Source of the DNA: Basidiobolus meristosporus CBS 931.73
Taxonomy: Eukaryota; Basidiobolomycota; Basidiobolomycetes; Basidiobolales; Basidiobolaceae
DNA length: 57,551 bases
Reading direction: 5' to 3'
Assembly (NCBI GenBank): GCA_002104905.1
Contig: MCFE01000563.1
Coordinates: 1 to 57,551 of the forward strand
The position numbers were made by a program, and so were the translations under genes. Positions 24,481 through 34,621 of this stretch are shown piece after piece. Every line of letters begins with the position of its first letter. Positions within the stretch are counted from its first letter, which is position 1. The notes under the pieces were generated by a model. That model was not told the DNA's origin and did not search any database. It saw nothing but the letters and a program-made list of their open reading frames with translations.

Positions 24481-24827
24481 TGTAAAAATTCGTATTTTCC
24501 ACCTAAATATTCACCTAACTTAGTCACTTAGATCATCACCTTCCAATCCTAGAGAATACTGACCAAATTCCTTGTTGGGATTTACTTAGAATATTTTCAC
24601 CAAAATACCAGGTACCCAGAACATGAAAATTCTCAAAGTTGTCCAAACAGCCCCAAACTTTGCACACATGTTCTTGGGACCTTCCTTAACCTATTCTACG
24701 TGTTTGTAATGCCAAGACCATGTAAAAGTATAAATACTACTTTTACATTCAATAAATCATTAAGTGAAAACCACATAATCTACTTGTTCTCCAAATCACT
24801 TCCAATATCTCCAAGACTCTTACAACA
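24481..24827 (+). repeat. 5' LTR of copia I
   Basis: ~347 bp. TATA box TATAAATA at 24729-24736 lies inside a perfect 9-bp inverted repeat (GTAAAAGTA...TACTTTTAC, 24722-24746). AATAAA follows at 24751. It ends TTACAACA. Confidence 0.92.
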
Positions 24828-24839
24828 GGTTATGAGCCC
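24828..24839 (+). other. Copia I primer binding site (initiator tRNA-Met internal fragment)
   Basis: GGTTATGAGCCC is the complement of GGGCTCATAACC, the anticodon arm of eukaryotic initiator tRNA-Met. Priming by the 5' half of this tRNA is known for Drosophila copia. The gag ATG (24832) lies inside this site. The same 12-mer follows the LTR in copia IV and, on the minus strand, in copia II. Confidence 0.8.
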
Positions 24840-26745
24840 CGAGCTGTCACTCTCTGCAATGTCTACTACTGCTATTACTGGAATTTTTCCCTCTGCTGAA
24901 AAGTTGGATGGATCTAACTACCAAGTGTGGAAGGTGAAGATGAAGATGCTGCTACAAGAAAGAGGCCTTTGGGATATTGTCATGGGAGAAGAATGCCCTC
25001 CTAAAAACGTGGGAGAGGAAGCCTTAAAGTACCAGAAGAAAGAACAAAGTGCCTTTAACTGCATTTGCCTTAATGTCAAGGACAAATTGCTAATTCAATG
25101 CTCAAGAGCAAAAACGGCAAAGAATGCCTGGAAAGCATTAGAAGAAACCTACCAGTCATGTTCAGCTGCCAAGAAAATGTATCTGAGAAGAAAATTCTTT
25201 ACTACAAAGATGCTGCCAGGAGAAGAAATGAAAAATCTAATTAACAGAATTACCCTGCTGGTAGATGAGATGGAATCTGTGGGCGTACCAACTACTGATG
25301 AGGATGTGATAGTTACCATCCTGAATAGCCTGACAGACGAGTTTCAGGGCCTTGTATCAGCCCTAGAGTCCAGAACTGAAGATTTGACCTTAAATTACGT
25401 ATATGGAAGGCTCCTGGATGAAGAATTAAGAAAATCAAGCGTCAATAAGAAGGAAGAAGAAAATGCTTTAATAAGCAATGATAACCAACAAAGGAGGTAC
25501 CCAAGACCCTACAAAGGCAACAGCAACCTATTTTGCAACTACTGCAAAAGGAAAGGACACACATCAGACCGGTGTTTCAAAAAGAGAGATTATCAGCAAA
25601 AGAAGCCTGAATATGGAAATGCTGCAACAACTGAAGATAGACTATTCATATCTGCACTAAATATGACCACAAACAAGGATTCTCAGACGTGGTATATTGA
25701 CTCTGGAGCTTCTCAACACTTTACACACCAAAAAGAACTTTTTACCCAATATCAAGAAATTCCAATTAAGAAGGTTTTCATGGGTGACGATAGAACACTT
25801 GATGCAGTGGGAGAAGGAACTATTCAAGTAAACCTTAGAAGCAGTGAAGGAAGCCATACACTGACCTTTAAAGAAGTACTCTATGTACCAGAAATAGCCA
25901 AGAACCTACTCTCTGTAAGCAAGGCCACAGCAGAAGGACTCAGTTTCAGTTTTGACAATTCTGGATGCAGGATCACTGATCAAAATGGTGCTCATATTGC
26001 TTCGGGCATCAGAGATCAGAATCTATACAAGCTGACTTATATTCCATCATATTTGGAAGCCAATATAAGTAACTTAAATGAAGAAACACCAATGCTTTGG
26101 CACAGGAGATTTGGACACATCAATTTTGATTATTTGCGCAAAATGATCAAAGATCAGCTAATTTCTGGAGTGAAAATTGATCCCCCAGCTAATTTGGAGC
26201 ACTGTGAAGCCTGCATATATGGGAAACAAGCCAGACAACCGTTCAAGAGCTCTGGGTTAATCAAAACTAAGAAAAAATTAGATCTAATTCACTCAGATCT
26301 GTGTGGACCTATGCAAAATTTATCCTTAGGCGGGATGAAGTATTTAATCACTTTTATTGATGATTATACAAGATACACATGGGTCTACTTCATGGAGAGA
26401 AAGGAAGAAGCTCTGTCTAAGCTCAGGGAGTTTAAAGCCATGGTGGAGAGAGAAACTGGTGAAAAAATCAAGAAAATACGCTCTGACAATGGTGGAGAAT
26501 ATACCTCAAAACTCTTCATCCACATCTGCAAAATTCATGGGATAAAGCAAGAGACTACTGTACCATACTCCCCACAGCAAAATGGAGTAGCAGAACGAGC
26601 TAACAGATCAATAATTGATATGGCAAGATCTATGATCCATGATCAAAAATTATCCTATGATTTTTGGGCGGAATCAGTTGCCACTGCTGTATACCTTAAA
26701 AATAGGAGTTATAACAGAATACTTCGTGATTCTACTCCATTCTAG
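24832..26745 (+). pseudogene. Copia I gag-protease-integrase
   Basis: The start ATG at 24832 was chosen because upstream extensions run into the LTR from a GTG. From the N-terminus: copia gag (DGSNYQVWKVKMKMLLQERG, residue ~25); CCHC zinc knuckle CNYCKRKGHTSDRC near residue 233; protease WYIDSGASQH near 287; integrase HHCC from ~420 (HRRFGH...CEACIYGK); and core residues in FIDDYTRYTW (~507), IRSDNGGEYTS (~550) and NGVAERANR (~587). All catalytic residues look intact. The frame ends at a TAG created by a two-base insertion near 26740, where copia II reads through. Confidence 0.92.
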
Positions 26746-28803
26746 AAGCATGGTATGGATACAGACCAAGTGCAGAACATCTAAGAATATTTGGGTGCAC
26801 AGCATATGCCAAAAAACGGCCGGAAATCAGTCAAAATTTGAGCCAAAAAGTGTAAAATGCATATTTTTGGGCTACTGCAATGAGAGTAAGGCATACAGAC
26901 TCTACAATACCGAAGCAAAGAAGCTTATCAAGTCCAGGGATGTGTTGTTTGATGAAAATTCAAAATTTTCACAAAAAATGACATCAGATGATGACAAAAA
27001 TTTGATCTCAAGTCCACCAATTGTCAGGATTGAATCAGAGCAAAACAATGAAAATTTTTTCACTCCAGAGGACTCTACAACCGTGGTTCAGCCAGAATCA
27101 GTGCCCAGGAATATCCCAGAAGTGATCATTCCAGTATCAAATGCCCGGAGATCCAATCGGACAAGAAATAGCCCAAATTACTATATCAATGAGGGTACAA
27201 ACTTAGCCTATGCCTATTCAGTCCATATTGATGAACCCCAGACTGTAAAAGAGGCCCTAAATAGCCCTCAGACAAAGTTTTGGAGATCTGCAATGACTGA
27301 GGAATATCAGGCACTGATGGAAAATCAAACTTGGGACTTAGTCAAATTACCAATCAACCGAAAATCAATTGGATGCAGATGGGTCTTCAAGACAAAATAC
27401 AAGGCTGATGGTACAATTGAAAGATACAAAGCAAGACTTGTAGCCAAAGGATACTCTCAAACAAAAGGACTTGACTATACTGAGACCTTTGCACCGGTAG
27501 CCAAGTTTAATTCCATCAGATTAATATTGGCTATTGCAGCCAAATATAAGTTTTTTATTCATCAAATGGATGTAAAAACTGCATTTTTGAATGGAGAACT
27601 TGATGAGGACGTGTATATGGACCAGCCTGATGGGTTTGTTGACCAAGATAACCCCCATTTGGTCTGCAAGCTTAAAAAGTCACTATATGGTCTCAAACAA
27701 TCACCGAGAGCCTGGAATTGCAAGATAGATTCTTATTTGGAATCTTTGAGTTTCAAAAGGAGTAATGCTGACTATAGTATATACTATAAGCCAGATAGAG
27801 CAAATCCAGTTCTATTAGCTCTATATGTGGATGATCTTATTATAGCCGCCAATAACCTAGAAACATTGGAAGAGACTAAATCCAGCCTATCTAAGGAGTT
27901 CAAGATGTCCGATCTAGGAGAACTTAGTTACTACTTAGGGATTAAGTTCTCCATAGACAGAAGTACCCAGACTATTACCCTAAGCCAATCCAAGTATATT
28001 CAAGATATACTAAAGAAGTACAAAATGGAAGACTGTAAACCGGCAGCTACCCCAATGGAGACAAACCTTAACTTGGTCAAAACTCAACCAAATCAAGAGA
28101 GCTTGGTGCCATCTGAAAGCCCTGACTTTCCTTATCAATCTATGGTCGGCAGTCTGATGTATATCATGCTTGGAACACGTCCAGATATCTCATATTCAGT
28201 GGGAGTTGTCAGCCAACATAATCAGAATTATGGATCTGATCATATTGCAGCAGTTAAGCGGATTTTTAGATACCTAAAAGGAACTGCTGATATCTGCTTA
28301 AGATACACTTATAAGGATTCAGAACAGGATCTTGTGGGATACTCTGATGCTGATTGGGGACGAAATTTAGAAGACAGAAGATCCACCACAGGATACACCT
28401 TTCTTTACTGTAAAGGAGCATTTCATGGAATTCAAGAAAGCAACCAACCGTAGCACTTTCTACTACAGAGGCAGAGTATATGGCAGCCTGTGAAGCTACA
28501 AAAGAAGCAATGTGGTTAAGAAAGCTCTTTACAGATTTAGGCCTATGTCAAAAAACGCCTATTACTTTATTTCAAGATAATCAAGGATGTATACAATTAG
28601 GTAGAAATCCAACTTTTCATGCTAGAACCAAGCACATAGATATTAGACATCATTTCATACGTGAAGCTATAGAGAATAACTTAGTTAGCTTAGTTTACTG
28701 TCCTACAGATGAAATGATTGCAGACATATTTACCAAACCATTAGCTAGAGACAAGTTTGAATATCTTAGGTCAAAATTAGGACTAGTCAGTATGAACATT
28801 TAG
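26746..28803 (+). pseudogene. Copia I reverse transcriptase-RNase H
   Basis: The shifted frame to 28453 covers the linker and the copia reverse transcriptase: [36 protein letters not shown] and LYVDDLIIA (intact DD). RNase H starts with VGYSDADWG. A one-base loss in an A-run near 28425 breaks the frame, which resumes at 28480 with the RNase H end (KHIDIRHHFIREAIE, ADIFTKPLARD) and stops at 28803, just before the polypurine tract. Confidence 0.92.
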
Positions 28804-28814
28804 CTGAGTGGGAG

Positions 28815-29162
28815 TGTTGTAAAAATTCGTATTTCCACCTAAATATTCACCTAACTTAGTCACTTAGATCATCACCTTCAAATCCTAGAGAATACTGACC
28901 AAATTCCTTGTCGGGATTTACTTAGAATATTTTCACCAAAATACCAGGTACCCAGAACATGAAAATTCTCAAAGTTGTCCAAACAGCCCCAAACTTTGCA
29001 CACATGTTCTTGGGACCTTCCTTAACCTATTCTACGTGTTTGTAATGCCAAGACCATGTAAAAGTATAAATACTACTTTTACATTCAATAAATCATTAAG
29101 TGAAAACCACATAATCTACTTGTTCTCCAATCACTTCCAATATCTCCAAGACTCTTACAACA
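28815..29162 (+). repeat. 3' LTR of copia I
   Basis: 348 bp, TGTTGTAAAA to TTACAACA, preceded by the polypurine tract GAGTGGGAG. Very similar to the 5' LTR. It abuts the truncated LTR of copia II directly. Confidence 0.92.
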
Positions 29163-29450
29163 GTATTTACTTATGATTTATTGAATGTAAAAGTAGTATT
29201 TATACTTTTACCTGGTCTTGGCATTACAAACAGTAGAATAGGTTAAGGAAGGTCCCAAGACATGTGTGCAAAGTTTGGGCTGTTTGGACAACTTTGAGAA
29301 TTTTCATGTTCTGGGTACCTGGTATTTTGGTGAAAATATTCTAAGTAAATCCAACAAGGAATTTGGTCAGTATTCTCTAGGATTTGAAGGTAATGATCTA
29401 AGTGACTAAGTTAGGTGAATATTTAGGTGGAAATACAAATTTTTACAACA
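29163..29450 (-). repeat. 3' LTR of copia II, truncated
   Basis: It matches the LTR from the ACTTAATGATTTATTGAATG region to ACAACA (plus-strand reading) but lacks ~60 bp at its outer end. The first bases (GTATTTACTTATG) are slightly altered at the join with copia I. Confidence 0.88.
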
Positions 29451-29461
29451 CTCCCACTCAG

Positions 29462-30546
29462 CTAAATGTTCATACTGACTAGTCCTAATTTTGACCTAAG
29501 ATATTCAAACTTGTCTCTAGCTAATGGTTTGGTAAATATGTCTGCAATCATTTCATCTGTAGGACAGTAAACTAAGCTAACTAAGTTATTCTCTATAGCT
29601 TCACGTATGAAATGATGTCTAATATCTATGTGCTTGGTTCTAGCATGAAAAGTTGGATTTCTACCTAATTGTATACATCCTTGATTATCTTGAAATAAAG
29701 TAATAGGCGTTTTTTGACATAGGCCTAAATCTGTAAAAGCTTTCTTAACCACATTGCTTCTTTTGTAGCTTCACAGGCTGCCATATACTCTGCCTCTGTG
29801 GTAGAAAGTGCTACGGTTGGTTGCTTTCTTGAATTCCATGAAATTGCTCCTTTACAGTAAAGAAAGGTGTATCCTGTGGTGGATCTTCTGTCTTCTAAAT
29901 TTTGTCCCCAATCAGCATCAGAGTATCCCACAAGATCCTGTTCTGAATCCTTATAAGTGTATCTTAAGCAGATATCAGCAGTTCCTTTTAGGTATCTAAA
30001 AATCCGCTTAACTGCTGCAATATGATCAGATCCATAGTTCTGATTATGTTGGCTGACAACTCCCACTGAATATGAGATATCTGGACGTGTTCCAAGCATG
30101 ATATACATCAGACTGCCGACCATAGATTGATAAGGAAAGTCAGGGCTTTCAGATGGCACCAAGCTCTCTTGATTTGGTTGAGTTTTGACCAAGTTAAGGT
30201 TTGTCTCCATTGGGGTAGCTGCCGGTTTACAGTCTTCCATTTTGTACTTCTTTAGTATATCTTGAATATACTTGGATTGGCTTAGGGTAATAGTCTGGGT
30301 ACTTCTGTCTATGGAGAACTTAATCCCTAAGTAGTAACTAAGTTCTCCTAGATCGGACATCTTGAACTCCTTAGATAGGCTGGATTTAGTCTCTTCCAAT
30401 GTTTCTAGGTTATTGGCGGCTATAATAAGATCATCCACATATAGAGCTAATAGAACTGGATTTGCTCTATCTGGCTTATAGTATATACTATAGTCAGCAT
30501 TACTCTTTTGAAACTCAAAGATTCCAAATAAGAATCTATCTTGCAA
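29462..30546 (-). pseudogene. Copia II RT end and RNase H
   Basis: Frames 30546-29725 and 29752-29462 give the reverse transcriptase end (LYVDDLIIA near 30.43 kb), RNase H (VGYSDADWGQ) and the terminal ADIFTKPLARD. They are separated by a single-base loss near 29735 and entered through a single-base loss near 30510. Confidence 0.9.
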
Positions 30547-33430
30547 TTCCAGGCTCTTGGTGATTGTTTGAGACCATATAGTGACTTTTTAAGCTTGCAG
30601 ACCAAATGGGGGTTATCTTGGTCAACAAACCCATCAGGCTGGTCCATATACACGTCCTCATCAAGTTCTCCATTCAAAAATGCAGTTTTTACATCCATTT
30701 GATGAATAAAAAACTTATATTTGGCTGCAATAGCCAATATTAATCTGATGGAATTAAACTTGGCTACCGGTGCAAAGGTCTCAGTATAGTCAAGTCCTTT
30801 TGTTTGAGAGTATCCTTTGGCTACAAGTCTTGCTTTGTATCTTTCAATTGTACCATCAGCCTTGTATTTTGTCTTGAAGACCCATCTGCATCCAATTGAT
30901 TTTTGGTTGATTGGTAATTTGACTAAGTCCCAAGTTTGATTTTCCATCAGGGCCTGATATTCCTCAGTCATTGCAGATCTCCAAAACTTTGTCTGAGGGC
31001 TATTTAGGGCCTCTTTTACAGTCTGGGGTTCATCAATATGGACTGAATAGGCATAGGCTAAGTTTGTACCCTCATTGATATAGTAATTTGGGCTATTTCT
31101 TGTCCGATTGGATCTCCGGGCATTTGATACTGGAATGATCACTTCTGGGATATTCCTGGGCACTGATTCTGGCTGAACCACGGTTGTAGAGTCCTCTGGA
31201 GTGAAAAAATTTTCATTGTTTTGCTCTGATTCAATCCTGACAATTGGTGGACTTGAGATCAAATTTTTGTCATCATCTGATGTCATTTTTTGTGAAAATT
31301 TTGAATTTTCATCAAACAACACATCCCTGGACTTGATCAGCTTCTTTGCTTTGGTATTGTAGAGTCTGTATGCCTTACTCTCATTGCAGTAGCCCAAAAA
31401 TATGCATTTTACACTTTTTGGCTCAAATTTTGACTGATTTCCGGCCAGTTTTTTGGCATATGCTGTACACCCAAATATTCTTAGATGTTCTGCACTTGGT
31501 CTGTATCCATACCATGCTTCAAATGGAGTAGAATCACAAAGTATTCTGTTATAACTCCTATTTTTAAGATATACAGCAGTGGCAACTGATTCCGCCCAAA
31601 AATCATAGGATAATTTTTGATCATGGATCATAGATCTTGCCATATCAATTATTGATCTGTTAGCTCGTTCTGCTACTCCATTTTGCTGTGGGGAGTATGG
31701 TACAGTAGTCTCTTGCTTTATCCCATGAATTTTGCAGAAGTGGATGAAGAGTTTTGAGGTATATTCTCCACCATTGTCAGAGCGTATTTTCTTGATTTTT
31801 TCACCAGTTTCTCTCTCCACCATGGCTTTAAACTCCCTGAGCTTAGACAGAGCTTCTTCCTTTCTCTCCATGAAGTAGACCCATGTGTATCTTGTATAAT
31901 CATCAATAAAAGTGATTAAATACTTCATCCCGCCTAAGGATAAATTTTGCATAGGTCCACACAGATCTGAGTGAATTAGATCTAATTTTTTCTTAGTTTT
32001 GATTAACCCAGAGCTCTTGAACGGTTGTCTGGCTTGTTTCCCATATATGCAGGCTTCACAGTGCTCCAAATTAGCTGGGGGATCAATTTTCACTCCAGAA
32101 ATTAGCTGATCTTTGATCATTTTACGCAAATAATCAAAATTGATGTGTCCAAATCTCCTGTGCCAAAGCATTGGTGTTTCTTCATTTAAGTTACTTATAT
32201 TGGCTTCCAGATATGATGGAATATAAGTCAACTTGTATAGATTCTGATCTCTGATGCCCAAAGCAATATGGGCACCATTTTGATCAGTGATCCTGCATCC
32301 AGAATTGTCAAAACTGAAACTGAGTCCTTCTGCTGTGGCCTTGCTTACAGAGAGTAGGTTCTTGGCTATTTCTGGTACATAGAGTACTTCTTTAAAGGTC
32401 AGTGTATGGCTTCCTTCACTGCTTCTAAGGTTTACTTGGATAGTTCCTTCTCCCACTGCATCAAGTGTTCTATTGTCACCCATGAAAACCTTCTTAATTG
32501 GAATTTCTTGATATTGGGTAAAAAGTTCTTTTTGGTGTGTAAAGTGTTGAGAAGCTCCAGAGTCAATATACCACGTCTGAGAATCCTTGTTTGTGGTCAT
32601 ATTTAGTGCAGATATGAATAGTCTATCTTCAGTTGTTGCAGCATTTCCATATTCAGGCTTCTTTTGCTGATAATCTCTCTTTTTGAAACACCGGTCTGAT
32701 GTGTGTCCTTTCCTTTTGCAGTAGTTGCAAAATAGGTTGCTGTTGCCTTTGTAGGGTCTTGGGTACCTCCTTTGTTGGTTATCATTGCTTATTAAAGCAT
32801 TTTCTTCTTCCTTCTTATTGGCGCTTGATTTTCTTAATTCTTCATCCAGGAGCCTTCCATATACGTAATTTAAGGTCAAATCTTCAGTTCTGGACTCTAG
32901 GGCTGATACAAGGCCCTGAAACTTGTCTGTCAGGCTATTCAGGATGGTAACTATCACATCCTCATCAGTAGTTGGTACGCCCACAGATTCCATCTCATCT
33001 ACCAGCAGGGTAATTCTGTTAATTAGATTTTTCATTTCTTCTCCTGGCAGCATCTTTGTAGTAAAGAATTTTCTTCTCAGATACATTTTCTTGGCAGCTG
33101 AACATGACTGGTAGGTGTCTTCTAATGCTTCCAGGCATTCTTTGCCGTTTTTGCTCTTGAGCATTGAATTAGCAATTTGTCCTTGACATTAAGGCAAATG
33201 CAGTTAAAGGCACTTTGTTCTTTCTTCTGGTACTTTAAGGCTTCCTCTCCCACGTTTTTAGGAGGGCATTCTTCTCCCATGACAATATCCCAAAGGCCTC
33301 TTTCTTGTAGCAGCATCTTCATCTTCACCTTCCACACTTGGTAGTTAGATCCATCCAACTTTTCAGCAGAGGGAAAAATTCCAGTAATAGCAGTAGTAGA
33401 CATTGCAGAGAGTGACAGCTTGGGGCTCAT
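30447..33430 (-). pseudogene. Copia II gag-protease-integrase-RT
   Basis: ATG at 33430 lies inside the primer site, as in copia I. Gag reads from 33430 to about 33130. After one lost base the frame continues unbroken from 33164 to 30447, through the zinc knuckle, WYIDSGASQH, the integrase core and FIHQMDVKTAFLNGEL. Here the integrase-to-RT join that is broken in copia I is open, so copia II preserves the family's original frame at that point. Confidence 0.92.
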
Positions 33431-33434
33431 AACC

Positions 33435-33784
33435 TGTTGTAAGAGTCTTGGAGATATTGGAAGTGATTGGGAGAACAAGTAGATTATGTGGTTTTCACTT
33501 AATGATTTATTGAATGTAAAAGTAGTATTTATACTTTTACATGGTCTTGGCATTACAAACACGTAGAATAGGTTAAGGAAGGTCCCAAGAACATGTGTGC
33601 AAAGTTTGGGGCTGTTTGGACAACTTTGAGAATTTTCATGTTCTGGGTACCTGGTATTTTGGTGAAAATATTCTAAGTAAATCCCAACAAGGAATTTGGT
33701 CAGTATTCTCTAGGATTGGAAGGTGATGATCTAAGTGACTAAGTTAGGTGAATATTTAGGTGGAAAATACGAATTTTTACAACA
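33435..33784 (-). repeat. 5' LTR of copia II
   Basis: 350 bp, complete, TGTTG to CAACA in both readings. The TATA-containing inverted repeat (GTAAAAGTA/TACTTTTAC) is intact. Confidence 0.92.
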
Positions 33785-33845
33785 AAAACTGCATAATCTA
33801 CTTGTTCTCCCAATCACTTCCAATATCTTGAAGACTCTTACAACA
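33785..33845 (+). repeat. Copia LTR 3' fragment
   Basis: 61 bases match the LTR end (ataatctacttgttctccc to cttacaaca) on the plus strand. It is the right remainder of an older LTR into which the copia I/II block was placed. Confidence 0.85.
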
Positions 33846-34364
33846 ACCTGCAGGGCTCCCACCAAAGGCATGGGCAAAAGGCATTATGGCTGAGACATGT
33901 ATTGAATAGTGGTCTTTGATGGAGCTACATGTTGAGTGCAAAGTTGGGCTTAATTTTGGTATTAGGTATAGGGACCTGTTTAGGTCAATGCAATCTACAA
34001 CAGAGTTACCATTAGAGGTTCCACAGAAATATACCAATTGCATGCATGAAGAGTGAGATCACTGGTTGTGTCAGTTGGTAATAAGTGTGAAAAGAGGCGC
34101 TAGCCAATTAATATACACATATGCAGGAGACGGTTGAGTGTCTGGGATCACCAAGTGAGCGCAATGGCAGAAAACCAATCAAAGGCAACTTAGGGAACAT
34201 TGTGATGAGGAATTTTCACCAAGTTTTTTTGTGGAATTGAAGGTGCAATTTTTCTCCCACAGTTGTTGCACTGTGTCCTATTGGCATCAATACCCCTTGG
34301 TCACAGGATTGAAATTTTGCAACAGCCTTTTGATGGGATCATCACCGTTATTCTCATAGGGGTG
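33846..34364. other. Repeat-derived sequence without a gene
   Basis: The right half (34075-34364) is the second copy of the repeat at 10020-10290. The left half has no match that I can see, and no protein family is recognised. Confidence 0.5.
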
Positions 34365-34621
34365 ATATTCATACTTTGACATGGTCCTGGCAAAAAAACA
34401 CCTTGAATATGCTCAGGAAGATCCCGAGAAGATGTTTACAAAGTGCGAAGCTGTTGGGACAACCCTGAGATTTCCTATGTGGTGGGTACTTCATATTTCG
34501 GGGAAAATGTTCCAAACAAATCCCATCAAGGAACTGGGCGAGAATTCCCCAAGTTTCTTGGACTATGATCTAAGTGACCAAGTTGGGGGAGTGTTTAGGT
34601 GTGATCACGAAATTTACAACA
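34365..34621 (-). repeat. Ancient copia LTR remnant
   Basis: It aligns along its length with the inverted copia LTR, for example gacatggtcctggca, atctaagtgaccaagtt and the end tttacaaca. There are many differences, and it has noticeably more C and G than the young copies. Confidence 0.75.

Larger units (their letters stand above)
24481..29162 (+). mobile_element. Copia I: nearly complete Ty1/copia retrotransposon
   Basis: A 4.68-kb element with two LTRs (24481-24827, 28815-29162). The primer site GGTTATGAGCCC complements the anticodon arm of initiator tRNA-Met, as in Drosophila copia. It encodes gag, protease, integrase, reverse transcriptase and RNase H in copia order. Two small indels break the frame, near 26740 and 28425. 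It stands tail to tail with copia II. The left LTR lacks the first bases of TGTTG and abuts the copia V fragment without a visible target duplication. Confidence 0.93.
29163..33784 (-). mobile_element. Copia II: inverted near-identical copy
   Basis: This is the same family as copia I on the opposite strand. Its 5' LTR is 33435-33784 and its 3' LTR is 29163-29450, shortened at the junction with copia I. By eye the proteins differ from copia I at roughly one or two residues per hundred. Three single-base losses break its frame (near 33130, 30510 and 29735). Its right flank is the tail of another plus-strand copia LTR, so it lies within an older LTR. Confidence 0.92.

Noticed and set aside
24476-33790. 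Target-site duplication around copia I/II
   Set aside because: The left flank (aactat) and right flank (aaaac) do not match, and the single-element flanks do not match either.
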